A DNA stretch of 54,122 bases, taken from contig CAIWCC010000080.1 in assembly GCA_903911085.1 (NCBI GenBank), positions 1-54,122 on the forward strand, given 5' to 3'. This stretch comes from an uncultured Bacteroidales bacterium (GTDB lineage Bacteria > Bacteroidota > Bacteroidia > Bacteroidales > Paludibacteraceae). The first letter of the stretch is position 1. Every line of letters begins with the position of its first letter. Positions 46,083 to 53,970 of this stretch are shown here, piece after piece. The translations under genes were made by a program, and so were the position numbers. A model generated the notes under the pieces. The model saw only the letters and a program-made list of their open reading frames with translations. It was not told the DNA's origin and did no database searches.

Positions 46083-47174
46083 TTAACAAACTGAGTTCAA
46101 ATTCTTTACAGCTTCCACAAATGCCATTACATTTTCTACCGGAGTATCGTCTTGAATGTTGTGAGCCGGAGCAATAATATAGCCTCCACCTTTTCCTAAT
46201 ACAGAAGCAATGCGTTTTACTTCCGACTTAATTTGTTCGGGAGTTCCGTTTGGCAAGAGTTCTTGCACACATATTGCTCCAAAAAAATTAATCTTTCCTT
46301 GAAAAAGATTACTAATATTTTCAGCATCCATATCCTTTGCCATTGGTTGTAGAGGATTCATATAATCCAAACCTAAATCTATAAATTTGGGGATAAGCGG
46401 AATAATGGAACCACAAGAATGCCATGCCAATTTTATATTTGGATTAGCCGCTTTAAACGTGGCAAACATTTTTCCAATACGTGGCGCAAAATATCTGTCA
46501 AACATTTCAGGGCTCATTATCAAACTATTCTGCGAACCAAAATCATCTCCAGCCCAAATCATATCCACACCACATTCTATCAATCTGAGCCCCGTTTGAG
46601 TCGCAATATCTGTAACTTTGTCTAACAACACATCCACATAAGGTTCTTCCAGCATCATGTCCATCAGCAGTTTCTCTAAGCCCACCAAGTACCACGAAAT
46701 TTCGTAAATAGCACATTCCAAATCCCCAATTATACCAAAATCATTGCCATACTTGGCAATAGTTTCCTCGGCAAATCTGAATCGTCCTGGCGCATCCACT
46801 TTCGGAAAAGGGTAGTTTTCAATATCTTCTATTGTTTGTGCATGAGCTAATGGATGAATGGCAAATTCATCATATAATCCTACGGTTTTAGTTCCAATGC
46901 CCCATTCGTTAATTGTAATACCATCATCCCGAAGTACAGGTTGCCCATTATCAGGAAAACAAGCTGCTACTCCGATAGCGTCAACACCCATATAAGTAAG
47001 CATATTATTAAACGAAATTCTACTACCTAAAAGTGAAGAAACGGGTTGCTCGTATGGCACGTTAAGGTATGCACTCATTCGTTTAGCTAATTGTGGCACC
47101 ATGCTAATGTAAAGTGGTGGTCTATCTGTTTCTACACCATTCAAAGTATTGATAAAACGTTCTCTGTGTGTCAT
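46083..47174 (-). CDS. URO-D/MtaA-superfamily protein inside the PUL
   Basis: A 363-residue cytoplasmic protein of the uroporphyrinogen decarboxylase superfamily (start MTHRERFINTLNGVETDRPP; DLECAIYEISWYLVGLEKLL; GGGYIIAPAHNIQDDTP). The motif WHSCGS puts His252 and Cys254 where methyltransferases of the MtaA/CmuA branch bind zinc. The second Cys of that site is not obvious: APAHN has His where MtaA has Cys, and there is a Cys in GAICVQ. This makes a methyltransferase or unknown activity likelier than true haem synthesis. There is no corrinoid protein or haem gene nearby. It is the first gene of a two-gene unit with GH30. Function unknown. Confidence 0.7.
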   Translation of the reverse strand: MTHRERFINTLNGVETDRPPLYISMVPQLAKRMSAYLNVPYEQPVSSLLGSRISFNNMLTYMGVDAIGVAACFPDNGQPVLRDDGITINEWGIGTKTVGLYDEFAIHPLAHAQTIEDIENYPFPKVDAPGRFRFAEETIAKYGNDFGIIGDLECAIYEISWYLVGLEKLLMDMMLEEPYVDVLLDKVTDIATQTGLRLIECGVDMIWAGDDFGSQNSLIMSPEMFDRYFAPRIGKMFATFKAANPNIKLAWHSCGSIIPLIPKFIDLGLDYMNPLQPMAKDMDAENISNLFQGKINFFGAICVQELLPNGTPEQIKSEVKRIASVLGKGGGYIIAPAHNIQDDTPVENVMAFVEAVKNLNSVC

Positions 47175-47270
47175 AAATTAGATTTTAATTGATATTTAAG
47201 TGATTGCAAATTTTCATTAGAAAAAAACTAATAAGTATCTCTACTAATTTGAAACAATTAACTCAATCTG

Positions 47271-47278
47271 CAAAGTTA
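47271..47278 (-). promoter_or_regulatory. -7 box of the URO-D/GH30 unit
   Basis: CAAAGTTA on the plus strand reads TAACTTTG on the minus strand, about 97 bp before the start at 47174. The sequence 22 bp upstream of it (47301-47335) does not match the shared operator, so this unit appears to be controlled differently. Confidence 0.45.
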
Positions 47279-47291
47279 ATAGATTATAACG

Positions 47292-47352
47292 AAAAACTGC
47301 TTGCAAAAAAATAATTTAAGTATCCCTTAAATGCTATTTGCAAGCAGTTTTT
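47292..47352. terminator. Long composite hairpin terminator after 47374-48696
   Basis: The outer stem is a perfect 16 bp, AAAAACTGCTTGCAAA / TTTGCAAGCAGTTTTT. The loop contains a second 7-bp stem, ATTTAAG / CTTAAAT. T-runs occur on both strands. It separates the two-module gene from the URO-D/GH30 unit. Confidence 0.85.
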
Positions 47353-47373
47353 TTACCTTTTTTAAGCCCTATG

Positions 47374-48696
47374 TTACTTTACAAGAACTTTAGTGGTTTG
47401 ACTACCCACTTTTACAAAATACAAACCGGCATTATTCACTGCAATAATTTCGTTATTTCGTATTTGTTTGCTGATGATATTTTGACCATTTGCGTTATAA
47501 ATATTTAACTGACTTTCGATACCGGCATTTACAATATTTATCTTGTTATTAGTGGCATAAATTTTTAGCATAGATGAAGGATCTTTTAATACTGTTGCAA
47601 CAGCAGTTCTTGAAGTTGCGCTTCCGTCAATATAAATTTCGTCGAAATAGTAATCGCCTACTGCAGCTCCGTCCCAATGTCCCATTTTAAGAGAAAGCCC
47701 AGAAATATAAGCCAAACCTGACACATCATACACTACATCTTGCCATACATTGGCAGTGGAAATAGTACTCAAACCATCAGAAATAATATTTGTTGCTCCT
47801 TGTCTTACATCTAACGCAATTTTCTGACCATCAACGGGTACCGAAACTAAAATATGTAAATATTTATGTTCAGCATCAATTAGCACAGGGTTAACAAAAC
47901 TGAATGAAAAACCACTCCACCATTGCGGACTAGCTACTATTACCGAGCGTTTACCAACATTGGCTGTTGAGTTTTTTGTATTATTCATTGGGTTTGCAAA
48001 TGGATATGTAACAGGATTATCTGTATTTGCCGAAGTGTTTACACCCGAAATATTGGCTGCAGTACCAGGTTCAAAATCATACAGATTATTTCCGGTTAAG
48101 AACGATGTACCACGTGGTAGTGGATTGTTGCTAAGAATTATCTCGTCGAAATTGTAGGTACCACCAGAACCTCCTCCCCAACCATTCAAGTCGGGATTCA
48201 TGCCAAATGACGAAAGTTGAACGTTATTTGTAATTAAATAATTTAAATCAACTACAATATCTTGCCATGTATTATTTGCAGTTAAATTTCCATCAAAACG
48301 TGTACTATTCACAATTCCATTCATGTTTCCAAGATTGATATTGATAGAATAGCCTCCGCCAGCTATATTGGAAGTGCGATACATGATATGTAAATATCGA
48401 TTAGCATTAGTAATTGTTGTTGGCGTAGTTAGCGTAAATACCGAAAGATTATCCCACCAATTTACCCCTGAAGATTCAACCAAGTTTAACGAAGTTGATG
48501 TGGTATTAATGCCGATTGAACCTGGGTTTGTACTGGGTGCATAGCTTGCAATGTAAGGTGCCCCGGGCCAAGCCATTGAATATGTACCTAGTTGAGTGGT
48601 TCCTGTTTCGAAATTAAAAAGCACAGTTTGCGCATTTAAGGCACTCACAAATAAGAAAAAAGATAGAAATAAGCCAAAAGTAAAATTTGTTTTCAT
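47374..48696 (-). CDS. Secreted two-module protein with T9SS tail
   Basis: 440 residues with no catalytic domain. Signal peptide (about 1-22); module 1 (about 23-197; NRYLHIMYRTSN, WQDIVVDLNYL, YNFDEIILSNNPLPRG); module 2 (about 203-365; HKYLHILVSVPVDGQKI, WQDVVYDVSGL, DYYFDEIYIDGSATSR); T9SS tail (about 370-440; LNIYNANGQNII, NNAGLYFVKVG). Module 2 is closest to module 2 of 8656-11784 (both with FEPGTAAN and TYPFANPM). It is a single-gene unit between operator B and a strong terminator. Its job is probably glycan capture at the surface, by analogy only. Confidence 0.78.
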   Translation of the reverse strand: MKTNFTFGLFLSFFLFVSALNAQTVLFNFETGTTQLGTYSMAWPGAPYIASYAPSTNPGSIGINTTSTSLNLVESSGVNWWDNLSVFTLTTPTTITNANRYLHIMYRTSNIAGGGYSININLGNMNGIVNSTRFDGNLTANNTWQDIVVDLNYLITNNVQLSSFGMNPDLNGWGGGSGGTYNFDEIILSNNPLPRGTSFLTGNNLYDFEPGTAANISGVNTSANTDNPVTYPFANPMNNTKNSTANVGKRSVIVASPQWWSGFSFSFVNPVLIDAEHKYLHILVSVPVDGQKIALDVRQGATNIISDGLSTISTANVWQDVVYDVSGLAYISGLSLKMGHWDGAAVGDYYFDEIYIDGSATSRTAVATVLKDPSSMLKIYATNNKINIVNAGIESQLNIYNANGQNIISKQIRNNEIIAVNNAGLYFVKVGSQTTKVLVK

Positions 48697-48747
48697 GATA
48701 AATGTTTTAATTTTTTAATAATAATAGTTGTAGAACAATTCACGATG

Positions 48748-48812
48748 CAAAAGTAAGCTATCAGTAAAAGCACAATATCTACTATTTTACCAAACACTAT
48801 AATCATTGTAAC
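48748..48812 (-). promoter_or_regulatory. Operator B plus -7 box, upstream of the 47374-48696 gene
   Basis: The -7 box TACTTTTG on the minus strand (CAAAAGTA at 48748-48755) lies 52 bp before the start. The 35-bp element (48778-48812) begins exactly 22 bp beyond it. The half-sites on the plus strand are ACTATTTTACC (48781-48791), identical to operator A, and ATCATTGTAAC (48802-48812), with a 21-bp period. Confidence 0.75.
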
Positions 48813-49083
48813 AACTAAAGATTTTTTGCAAAATCAATACCCAAAAAACTAATAATCGTTCAAATTTTAATAATTTGATTCAAATAATTACGTGCAAATG
48901 TGAATAGTTACGCATTTAAGAAACCTAAAAAATATGTTCCTCTCTTTTAATTCAAATTCTACCGCTCAAAAATGAAACACATTTTTATCAAATTGTAATA
49001 TCAAATTATTAAACCACAGTACATTTCAAGTTGGTCAACATGAATATTTAAGATCGGAATCAAATCTAAAATCAGTTTTAATA
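48813..49083. other. AT-rich intergenic stretch, PUL boundary
   Basis: Between operator B and the promoter of the epimerase-like gene I see no gene, hairpin or repeat. A 65-codon minus-strand frame starting at 49198 has no family resemblance and overlaps the epimerase promoter and leader, so I do not call it. Confidence 0.5.
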
Positions 49084-49112
49084 TTGACAAATCAGTTTTT
49101 TCCCTAACTTTG
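49084..49112 (+). promoter_or_regulatory. Promoter of the aldose-epimerase-like gene
   Basis: TTGA (49084-49087), a 17-bp spacer, then TAACTTTG (49105-49112), a match to TAnnTTTG. It lies about 90 bp before the ATG at 49204. The shared PUL operator is absent. Confidence 0.5.
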
Positions 49113-49203
49113 TATCCAAAATTGAAAACTTTTGACTTTTCTATTTTATATATATTAATTGTTCGGACAGTTACAAAATTAATTACACAGTAATACATTT
49201 ATC

Positions 49204-50202
49204 ATGAAAATAGAAAAAATATCGTGGCACGGAGTTGATGCCGTTTTGCTCGAAACAACTGTTTATGAAGCAATTATGATTCCATCGGTAGGCGCAAACC
49301 TTGTAAAACTTTACAATAAAGTTAAGAAAATTGACATCTTGCGCACGCCAACCGAAGACGAAGTAGGCTCTTTTTTGTTAAGACCACAAATTTTTGGTGT
49401 GCCATTGCTTTTTCCGCCGAACCGTATTGAAGACGGAACATATAATTTTGCGGGTAAAAAATACGAATTTCCTATTACTATTCCAGCTCAAAATAACTAT
49501 CATCACGGTATAATGAAGTCACAAGATTTTACCATCACGCGCACTCGATTTTCGGCTGACGCAGTGGAGGTAGAAGCTACTTTTTATTCCAACCGAATTA
49601 ACAATGCTATTTATGTAAATTTTCCACACGATTTTGTTTGTAAAATTAGAATTATTCTCACAGATAATGAATTGACACACATTGTTTCATTCACAAATTT
49701 TGGATTAGAACCTATGCCTTTGGGTGTTGGTTTTCATACACCTATACGTTTACCTTTTTCCGAAAATACCGAAAAATCGGATTACAAAATGCGCTTATCT
49801 GCTGGAAATCGTTGGGAACTTTCCGAAAGAAGTTTGCCTACTGGTAACTTACTTGAATTGTCGGAAGAAGAGCTTCAATTAAGAAATGAAGGAATGACCG
49901 TGACTGGAAAACCAATAGAAATTGCACTGACCGACAAGGCGATTGAAGTAAACGGAAAACCTTACCATGGAGCTATTTTAACAAACTCAAAAGACAATGT
50001 GAGTGTATTTTATGAAGTGGATAAGGAATTTAAACATTGGACACTTTGGAACAATGGTGGTGAAGTAAATTGGGTTTGCCCCGAACCGCAAACATGGGCT
50101 ATTAATGCGCCTAATTTAAAACTTCCTGCCGAAATTACTGGATTTCAATCTGTAAAAACAGGAAAAACTTGGAGTGGTACTACACGGTTTTATGTAAAAT
50201 AA
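49204..50202 (+). CDS. Aldose 1-epimerase (mutarotase)-family protein
   Basis: 332 residues with the galactose-mutarotase beta-sandwich pattern: the N-terminal IPSVGANLVKLYNKVKK, then FGVPLLFPPNRIEDGTYNF, the His pair in NNYHHGIMKSQDF (about 97-101), GVGFHTPIRLPF with the second catalytic-site His, and a late Glu in VCPEPQTWAINAPN. Members interconvert alpha and beta anomers of free sugars in the cytoplasm. It could help with monosaccharides released by the PUL but has its own promoter and is not behind the shared operator. There is no signal peptide. The exact sugar is unknown. Confidence 0.82.
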   Translation: MKIEKISWHGVDAVLLETTVYEAIMIPSVGANLVKLYNKVKKIDILRTPTEDEVGSFLLRPQIFGVPLLFPPNRIEDGTYNFAGKKYEFPITIPAQNNYHHGIMKSQDFTITRTRFSADAVEVEATFYSNRINNAIYVNFPHDFVCKIRIILTDNELTHIVSFTNFGLEPMPLGVGFHTPIRLPFSENTEKSDYKMRLSAGNRWELSERSLPTGNLLELSEEELQLRNEGMTVTGKPIEIALTDKAIEVNGKPYHGAILTNSKDNVSVFYEVDKEFKHWTLWNNGGEVNWVCPEPQTWAINAPNLKLPAEITGFQSVKTGKTWSGTTRFYVK

Positions 50203-50212
50203 TAAACTTGGT

Positions 50213-50665
50213 TTATTCTATCGCCTCTTTCACCGTTTTGAAAGCACGCTCCAATTTTAGCATTTCTTCGGACATGAATTTATAAAATTCCATCCATTGA
50301 ATGCGACGATGTAGATCAATTCCGTTTTTTTCGGTATATATACGACAAACTTCTGTACCACACTCGCGTACATAAGCAAAATTCCATATCAATCCATTGG
50401 GGAATTGTTTTTCCATTATGGATTGATATTGTTCAAATTGCTCGTATTTTTCTAAACGCAATTTTACGTCTTGAAGATTTATTTCCAAAATTACAAAAGC
50501 GCCATGGCGTGTAGCGTCAAACTTAAGCTCTACACCTTTCATTTTAGTATTATAAAGCATAAACTTGCTTTTTCGACGCTTAAGGGCTGGAATTTCGCTA
50601 CAATAAATGCCAAATCCTTCCCAAAATTCTTTTTTCAGTTGTTTTAATTCCTCTTTGCTATACAT
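50213..50665 (-). CDS. DUF4268-family protein
   Basis: 150 residues, soluble, without signal peptide or membrane segment. The pattern (KKEFWEGFGIYCS; KFDATRHGAFVILEIN; IYTEKNGIDLHRRIQWMEFY) is that of DUF4268 proteins, which are often stand-alone in Bacteroidetes and have no proven function. In some genomes this domain is attached to nuclease-like proteins. It lies 33 bp after dprA and is probably the third gene of a vanZ-dprA-DUF4268 unit. It is convergent with the epimerase gene with no clear hairpin between them. Confidence 0.75.
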   Translation of the reverse strand: MYSKEELKQLKKEFWEGFGIYCSEIPALKRRKSKFMLYNTKMKGVELKFDATRHGAFVILEINLQDVKLRLEKYEQFEQYQSIMEKQFPNGLIWNFAYVRECGTEVCRIYTEKNGIDLHRRIQWMEFYKFMSEEMLKLERAFKTVKEAIE

Positions 50666-50698
50666 CTATTTCTTTGGTCTTTTATCAGCAAGAATTTA

Positions 50699-51817
50699 CT
50701 ATTTTACAATTTTATAAACACTTCCAGGCAAACATTTTACCACTCCTTTAAATTCCATTTCGAGTAACATAGATGATATTTTGCTTATAGGTTTCTCAAG
50801 TATTATTGCTAATTCATTTTGTTGTACGCCATCTGGAAATTGCCTTAAAGTTGAAACAATATTATGTTCTTCGTCCGAAAGATCAAGAAACAAAGTTGTT
50901 TGAACATTTGTAGTTGCTTGAACATTCAATTTCTCCCAACTCATGAATTTTAAAATATCATCGGCCGACTCCACCAAAGCTGCTTTATTTGACCTTATAA
51001 GCGCATTGCATCCTGCCGACCATTCATCGTTTACTCGTCCAGGAAATGCAAACACATCGCGATTATAATCGTTAGCAATTTCGGCGGTAATCAATGCACC
51101 TCCTTTTGAAGCAGATTCTATTACAACTAAAGCATCGCTCATTCCAGCAATTATTCTATTTCGTTGAACAAAATTTGGACGATCGGGATTTGTACAGCTT
51201 AAATACTCAGTAACCAATGCTCCATTTGGCATCATTTTTACTGCAGTTGGACGATGTGCCGCTGGATAAATTCTATCTAAACCATGCCCAATTACGCCAA
51301 TAGTTGGTAATCCACAATCAAGTGCAGCTTTGTGAGCACAAATGTCTACGCCATAAGCCAAACCACTAACAATGATAGTGTTAGGAAGAATATGAGCTAA
51401 ATCACTAATTAATTTTTTACAATTATCCTTGCCCGCTTCAGTGGCATTTCGAGTACCTACTACTCCAACAAATTTACCATTATTCAAATCACAATTACCT
51501 TTACTGAAAATCATTATGGGCGAATCTGCACACTCTTTTAGGCGAAATGGAAATTCTCTATCGGTGTAATAATATGTTTTTATTTTGTTTTTAATAATGA
51601 ATTCGATTTCTTCTTCGGCACGCGAAAGTACATTTTGCGAAACAATTTCATTTGAAAGCATTTCGCCAATACCAGGAATTTTGGCTAATGCTGCTTGTTT
51701 TTCTTTAAATACACCTTCAACACTCCCAACATAAGCTATCAAGTTTTTTGCAAGATTACTCCCTATGCCTTTAATTAGTGTGATTCCAATTTTGTATTTC
51801 AATAGTTCGTCATTCAT
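50699..51817 (-). CDS. dprA: DNA-processing protein DprA
   Basis: Binds incoming single-stranded DNA and loads RecA during natural transformation. 372 residues: an N-terminal helix-hairpin-helix region (KIGITLIKGIGSNLAKNLI; LAKIPGIGEML), the extended Rossmann core (FVGVVGTRNATEAGKDN, IVSGLAYGVDICAHKAAL, FVQRNRIIAGMSDALVVIE, GGALITAEIANDYNRDVFAFPG) at about 110-285, and a C-terminal winged helix (DGVQQNELAIILEKPISKIS). All family landmarks are present and the length is normal. It overlaps nothing and follows vanZ by 26 bp. Confidence 0.95.
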   Translation of the reverse strand: MNDELLKYKIGITLIKGIGSNLAKNLIAYVGSVEGVFKEKQAALAKIPGIGEMLSNEIVSQNVLSRAEEEIEFIIKNKIKTYYYTDREFPFRLKECADSPIMIFSKGNCDLNNGKFVGVVGTRNATEAGKDNCKKLISDLAHILPNTIIVSGLAYGVDICAHKAALDCGLPTIGVIGHGLDRIYPAAHRPTAVKMMPNGALVTEYLSCTNPDRPNFVQRNRIIAGMSDALVVIESASKGGALITAEIANDYNRDVFAFPGRVNDEWSAGCNALIRSNKAALVESADDILKFMSWEKLNVQATTNVQTTLFLDLSDEEHNIVSTLRQFPDGVQQNELAIILEKPISKISSMLLEMEFKGVVKCLPGSVYKIVK

Positions 51818-51843
51818 AATTTATTGTTTAGGTGTTTGATAGA

Positions 51844-52230
51844 TTAAAGACGTACTTTTCTGAATAAAATTATACAAATCCAACCTAATAAAACACCAAT
51901 AATATTGAACAATAAATCTAACCAACTAGCAGAACGTGGAATAAAAAGTAGCGGTTGTAGAATTTCAATGATTCCACCAATTAGGGCTGGAAAAATTACG
52001 CACAAAAGAACAAAAGGGAATGTTATGTTGTTTGATTTTTTGTAGTTTTGAAAATCGAATGCCAAAATAAATGCAAGTCCAGCATACATAAATAAATGTG
52101 CTAATTTATCTTCATTATCAAATGTTGGTATTTTCTTAAATGTCGAAGGTGGTGCAAATGAGAGATATAATATGATAAATATGACCGAAATGGATTTCCA
52201 ATAGTGGCAAAAAACATTCTTTATTTTCAT
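51844..52230 (-). CDS. VanZ-like membrane protein
   Basis: 128 residues with four predicted membrane helices. The pattern (FDNEDKLAHLFMYAGLAFIL, then LIGGIIEILQPLLF and SASWLDLLFNIIGVLLG) is the VanZ-like signature: a K-x-x-H-x-x-x-Y motif and a G-x-x-x-E-x-x-Q motif with a later D-x-x-x-N. VanZ proteins are linked to envelope or antibiotic tolerance in some bacteria; the role here is unknown. It is the first gene of the minus-strand unit and divergent from the M48 gene. Confidence 0.85.
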   Translation of the reverse strand: MKIKNVFCHYWKSISVIFIILYLSFAPPSTFKKIPTFDNEDKLAHLFMYAGLAFILAFDFQNYKKSNNITFPFVLLCVIFPALIGGIIEILQPLLFIPRSASWLDLLFNIIGVLLGWICIILFRKVRL

Positions 52231-52267
52231 GTTTCGTTTTGTGAAATTGTAAATAATTTATACCGAA

Positions 52268-52300
52268 TTGACTTTATTTAAAACCTAATAATTATCTTTG
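52268..52300 (+). promoter_or_regulatory. Promoter of the M48 peptidase gene
   Basis: TTG (52268-52270), a 22-bp spacer, then TATCTTTG (52293-52300), a match to TAnnTTTG. The ATG follows 56 bp later. Confidence 0.5.
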
Positions 52301-52356
52301 CGAAAACATTTATTCAAATAAATATTTTTTAATTTCACTCAATAATTTAAATAATT

Positions 52357-53148
52357 ATGAAAAAAACTATTTTTTTTGTACTATTAGTTACTATATTATC
52401 CTCATGTTCAAGCGTTTTGCTAACTGGTCGTAAACAATTGTTATTAGTTCCCGACTCGGAAGTACTTGCTATGAGTTTACAAAGTTACAAACAATTTATT
52501 GATTCTGTACCACTCTCTACAAATAAAACAGATGCAGCTTTGGTAAAAAAAGTAGGACAAAAAATTTCTAAAGTAGTAGAAAATTACTTAAGAACCAATG
52601 GTTTAGAATCCGAAATAGCAAATTATGCATGGGAATTTAATTTAGTAAAAGATGCGTCAGTTAATGCATTTTGTATGCCTGGTGGAAAAGTGGTTGTTTT
52701 TGAAGGTATATTGCCCGTAACAAAAAACGAAGCTGGATTAGCAGTTGTAATTGGCCATGAGGTGGCTCACGCAGTGGCAAAACATAGCAGCGAAAGACTC
52801 AGTCAACAAATGCTAGTTCAATATGGTGCTACTATTACTGACGCTTTGCTAACAAATAAATCGCAAATTACTCGAGCTGGAATAAACTCGTTATATGGCA
52901 TTGGAGCACAATATGGTGTAATGCTTCCCTATTCGCGCAAACACGAATATGAAGCAGACAGAATGGGATTAATATTCATTGCTATGGCTGGCTACAACCC
53001 AACCGAAGCAGTTGCGTTTTGGGAACGTATGGCAGCAAATAGTACCAATGCCCCTGTGGAATTTATGAGTACTCACCCAACCGATGCTAATAGGATTGCT
53101 AAAATGAAAGAATATCTTTCTGAAGCTCTTACTTTTTATAAAAAATAA
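52357..53148 (+). CDS. M48-family metallopeptidase lipoprotein
   Basis: Zinc peptidase of the Oma1/LoiP/BepA type, probably involved in envelope protein quality control. The signal peptide ends in ILSSC, with the lipid Cys at about 17. The zinc site is His134-Glu135-x-x-His138 (GHEVAHAVAKHSSER), and the third ligand lies in HEYEADRMG. The later FMSTHPTDANRI is a family landmark. The 263 residues have no TPR tail, so it is closer to LoiP (YggG) than to BepA. Its stop abuts the stop of the convergent epimerase gene, with no spacer. Confidence 0.9.
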   Translation: MKKTIFFVLLVTILSSCSSVLLTGRKQLLLVPDSEVLAMSLQSYKQFIDSVPLSTNKTDAALVKKVGQKISKVVENYLRTNGLESEIANYAWEFNLVKDASVNAFCMPGGKVVVFEGILPVTKNEAGLAVVIGHEVAHAVAKHSSERLSQQMLVQYGATITDALLTNKSQITRAGINSLYGIGAQYGVMLPYSRKHEYEADRMGLIFIAMAGYNPTEAVAFWERMAANSTNAPVEFMSTHPTDANRIAKMKEYLSEALTFYKK

Positions 53149-53970
53149 TTATAGCATTATATTCAATTTAAACCAATCAATAGCTTCTAATACAGCTACT
53201 TCCAAATCGCTTTCAGTAAAATTTAATTCATCTTTTGCTTTTTTGTTACTATAATATTCTCTTATTGTAAGTTGATTCAAATTCATTGTACTAATATCAG
53301 TTTTGATACCGATTTTTCGAAGTAAATCGCCAATTTTTCCGACAGCTTTTATTATAAAATTAGGCACTTCAATAATCAATTGTTGGTAACCTTCCACTCT
53401 CATCTGCAATTCGTAAAACTCTCTGAATGAAAGGTTTTTTCCCGAAGTCAAATAGCGAGCTCCACTCCTACCCTGCGTTAATGCATTGCATACTGCATTT
53501 GAAACATCTATTACTGGTACAAAATTTTTACCTCCTTTAGGCACAAACATCATCCATCGCTTATAACCCATAATCAACAATTTGCCCGAACTAGGTTTAG
53601 TATCATAAGCACCAATCATAAAAGTTGGATTTATAATGATAATATGATTATTTGACAATAAAGAGGCTTCTACAAATAACTTTTCAGCCTCCATTTTACT
53701 TTGAGCATAAAACGATTTTGAAAAAGGATATTCAATTGAAAATGTCTCATTCGAAGCCACTTGTTCTGTTCCGTAGCCCACTGTATTCGCAGAACTTACA
53801 TAAACTATATTTTTTATATTCAATTCATTAGCTACTCTTATTATTTGATTACTGCCATTCACATTTACATCGGCATAATCATTAAAATGCAGTAAATTTG
53901 TGCTAGTTATAGCGGCAATATGTATAATAGCATCGCAATTTTGAGCTGCATTCTCTAATATTTTATAGAC
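53149..53970 (-). pseudogene. NAD-dependent epimerase/dehydratase (extended SDR), N-terminus lost
   Basis: The recognisable coding sequence extends beyond the GTG at 53862: upstream codons read YKILENAAQNCDAIIHIAA and on to FNDYADVNVNGS. These match the second half of the SDR Rossmann domain (the usual CDxVIHxAA and NVxGT motifs). The frame is then closed by TAG at 53986-53988. The nucleotide-binding GxxGxxG start and about 60 residues are missing. The catalytic Tyr-x-x-x-Lys is present as YAQSKMEAEK, and SS in YVSSANTVGYG. The break coincides with sequence resembling an insertion-sequence end, so disruption by insertion is likely. The product might still be made from GTG, but it would lack cofactor binding. 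Confidence 0.7.

Noticed and set aside
47301-47335. Search for the shared operator 22 bp beyond the URO-D -7 box
   Set aside because: The sequence there lacks the TTGTAAC end and the other invariant positions, and it lies inside the terminator hairpin.
49001-49198. 65-codon minus-strand frame
   Set aside because: It has no signal peptide or family resemblance, overlaps the promoter and leader of the epimerase-like gene, and has the codon pattern of random AT-rich DNA.
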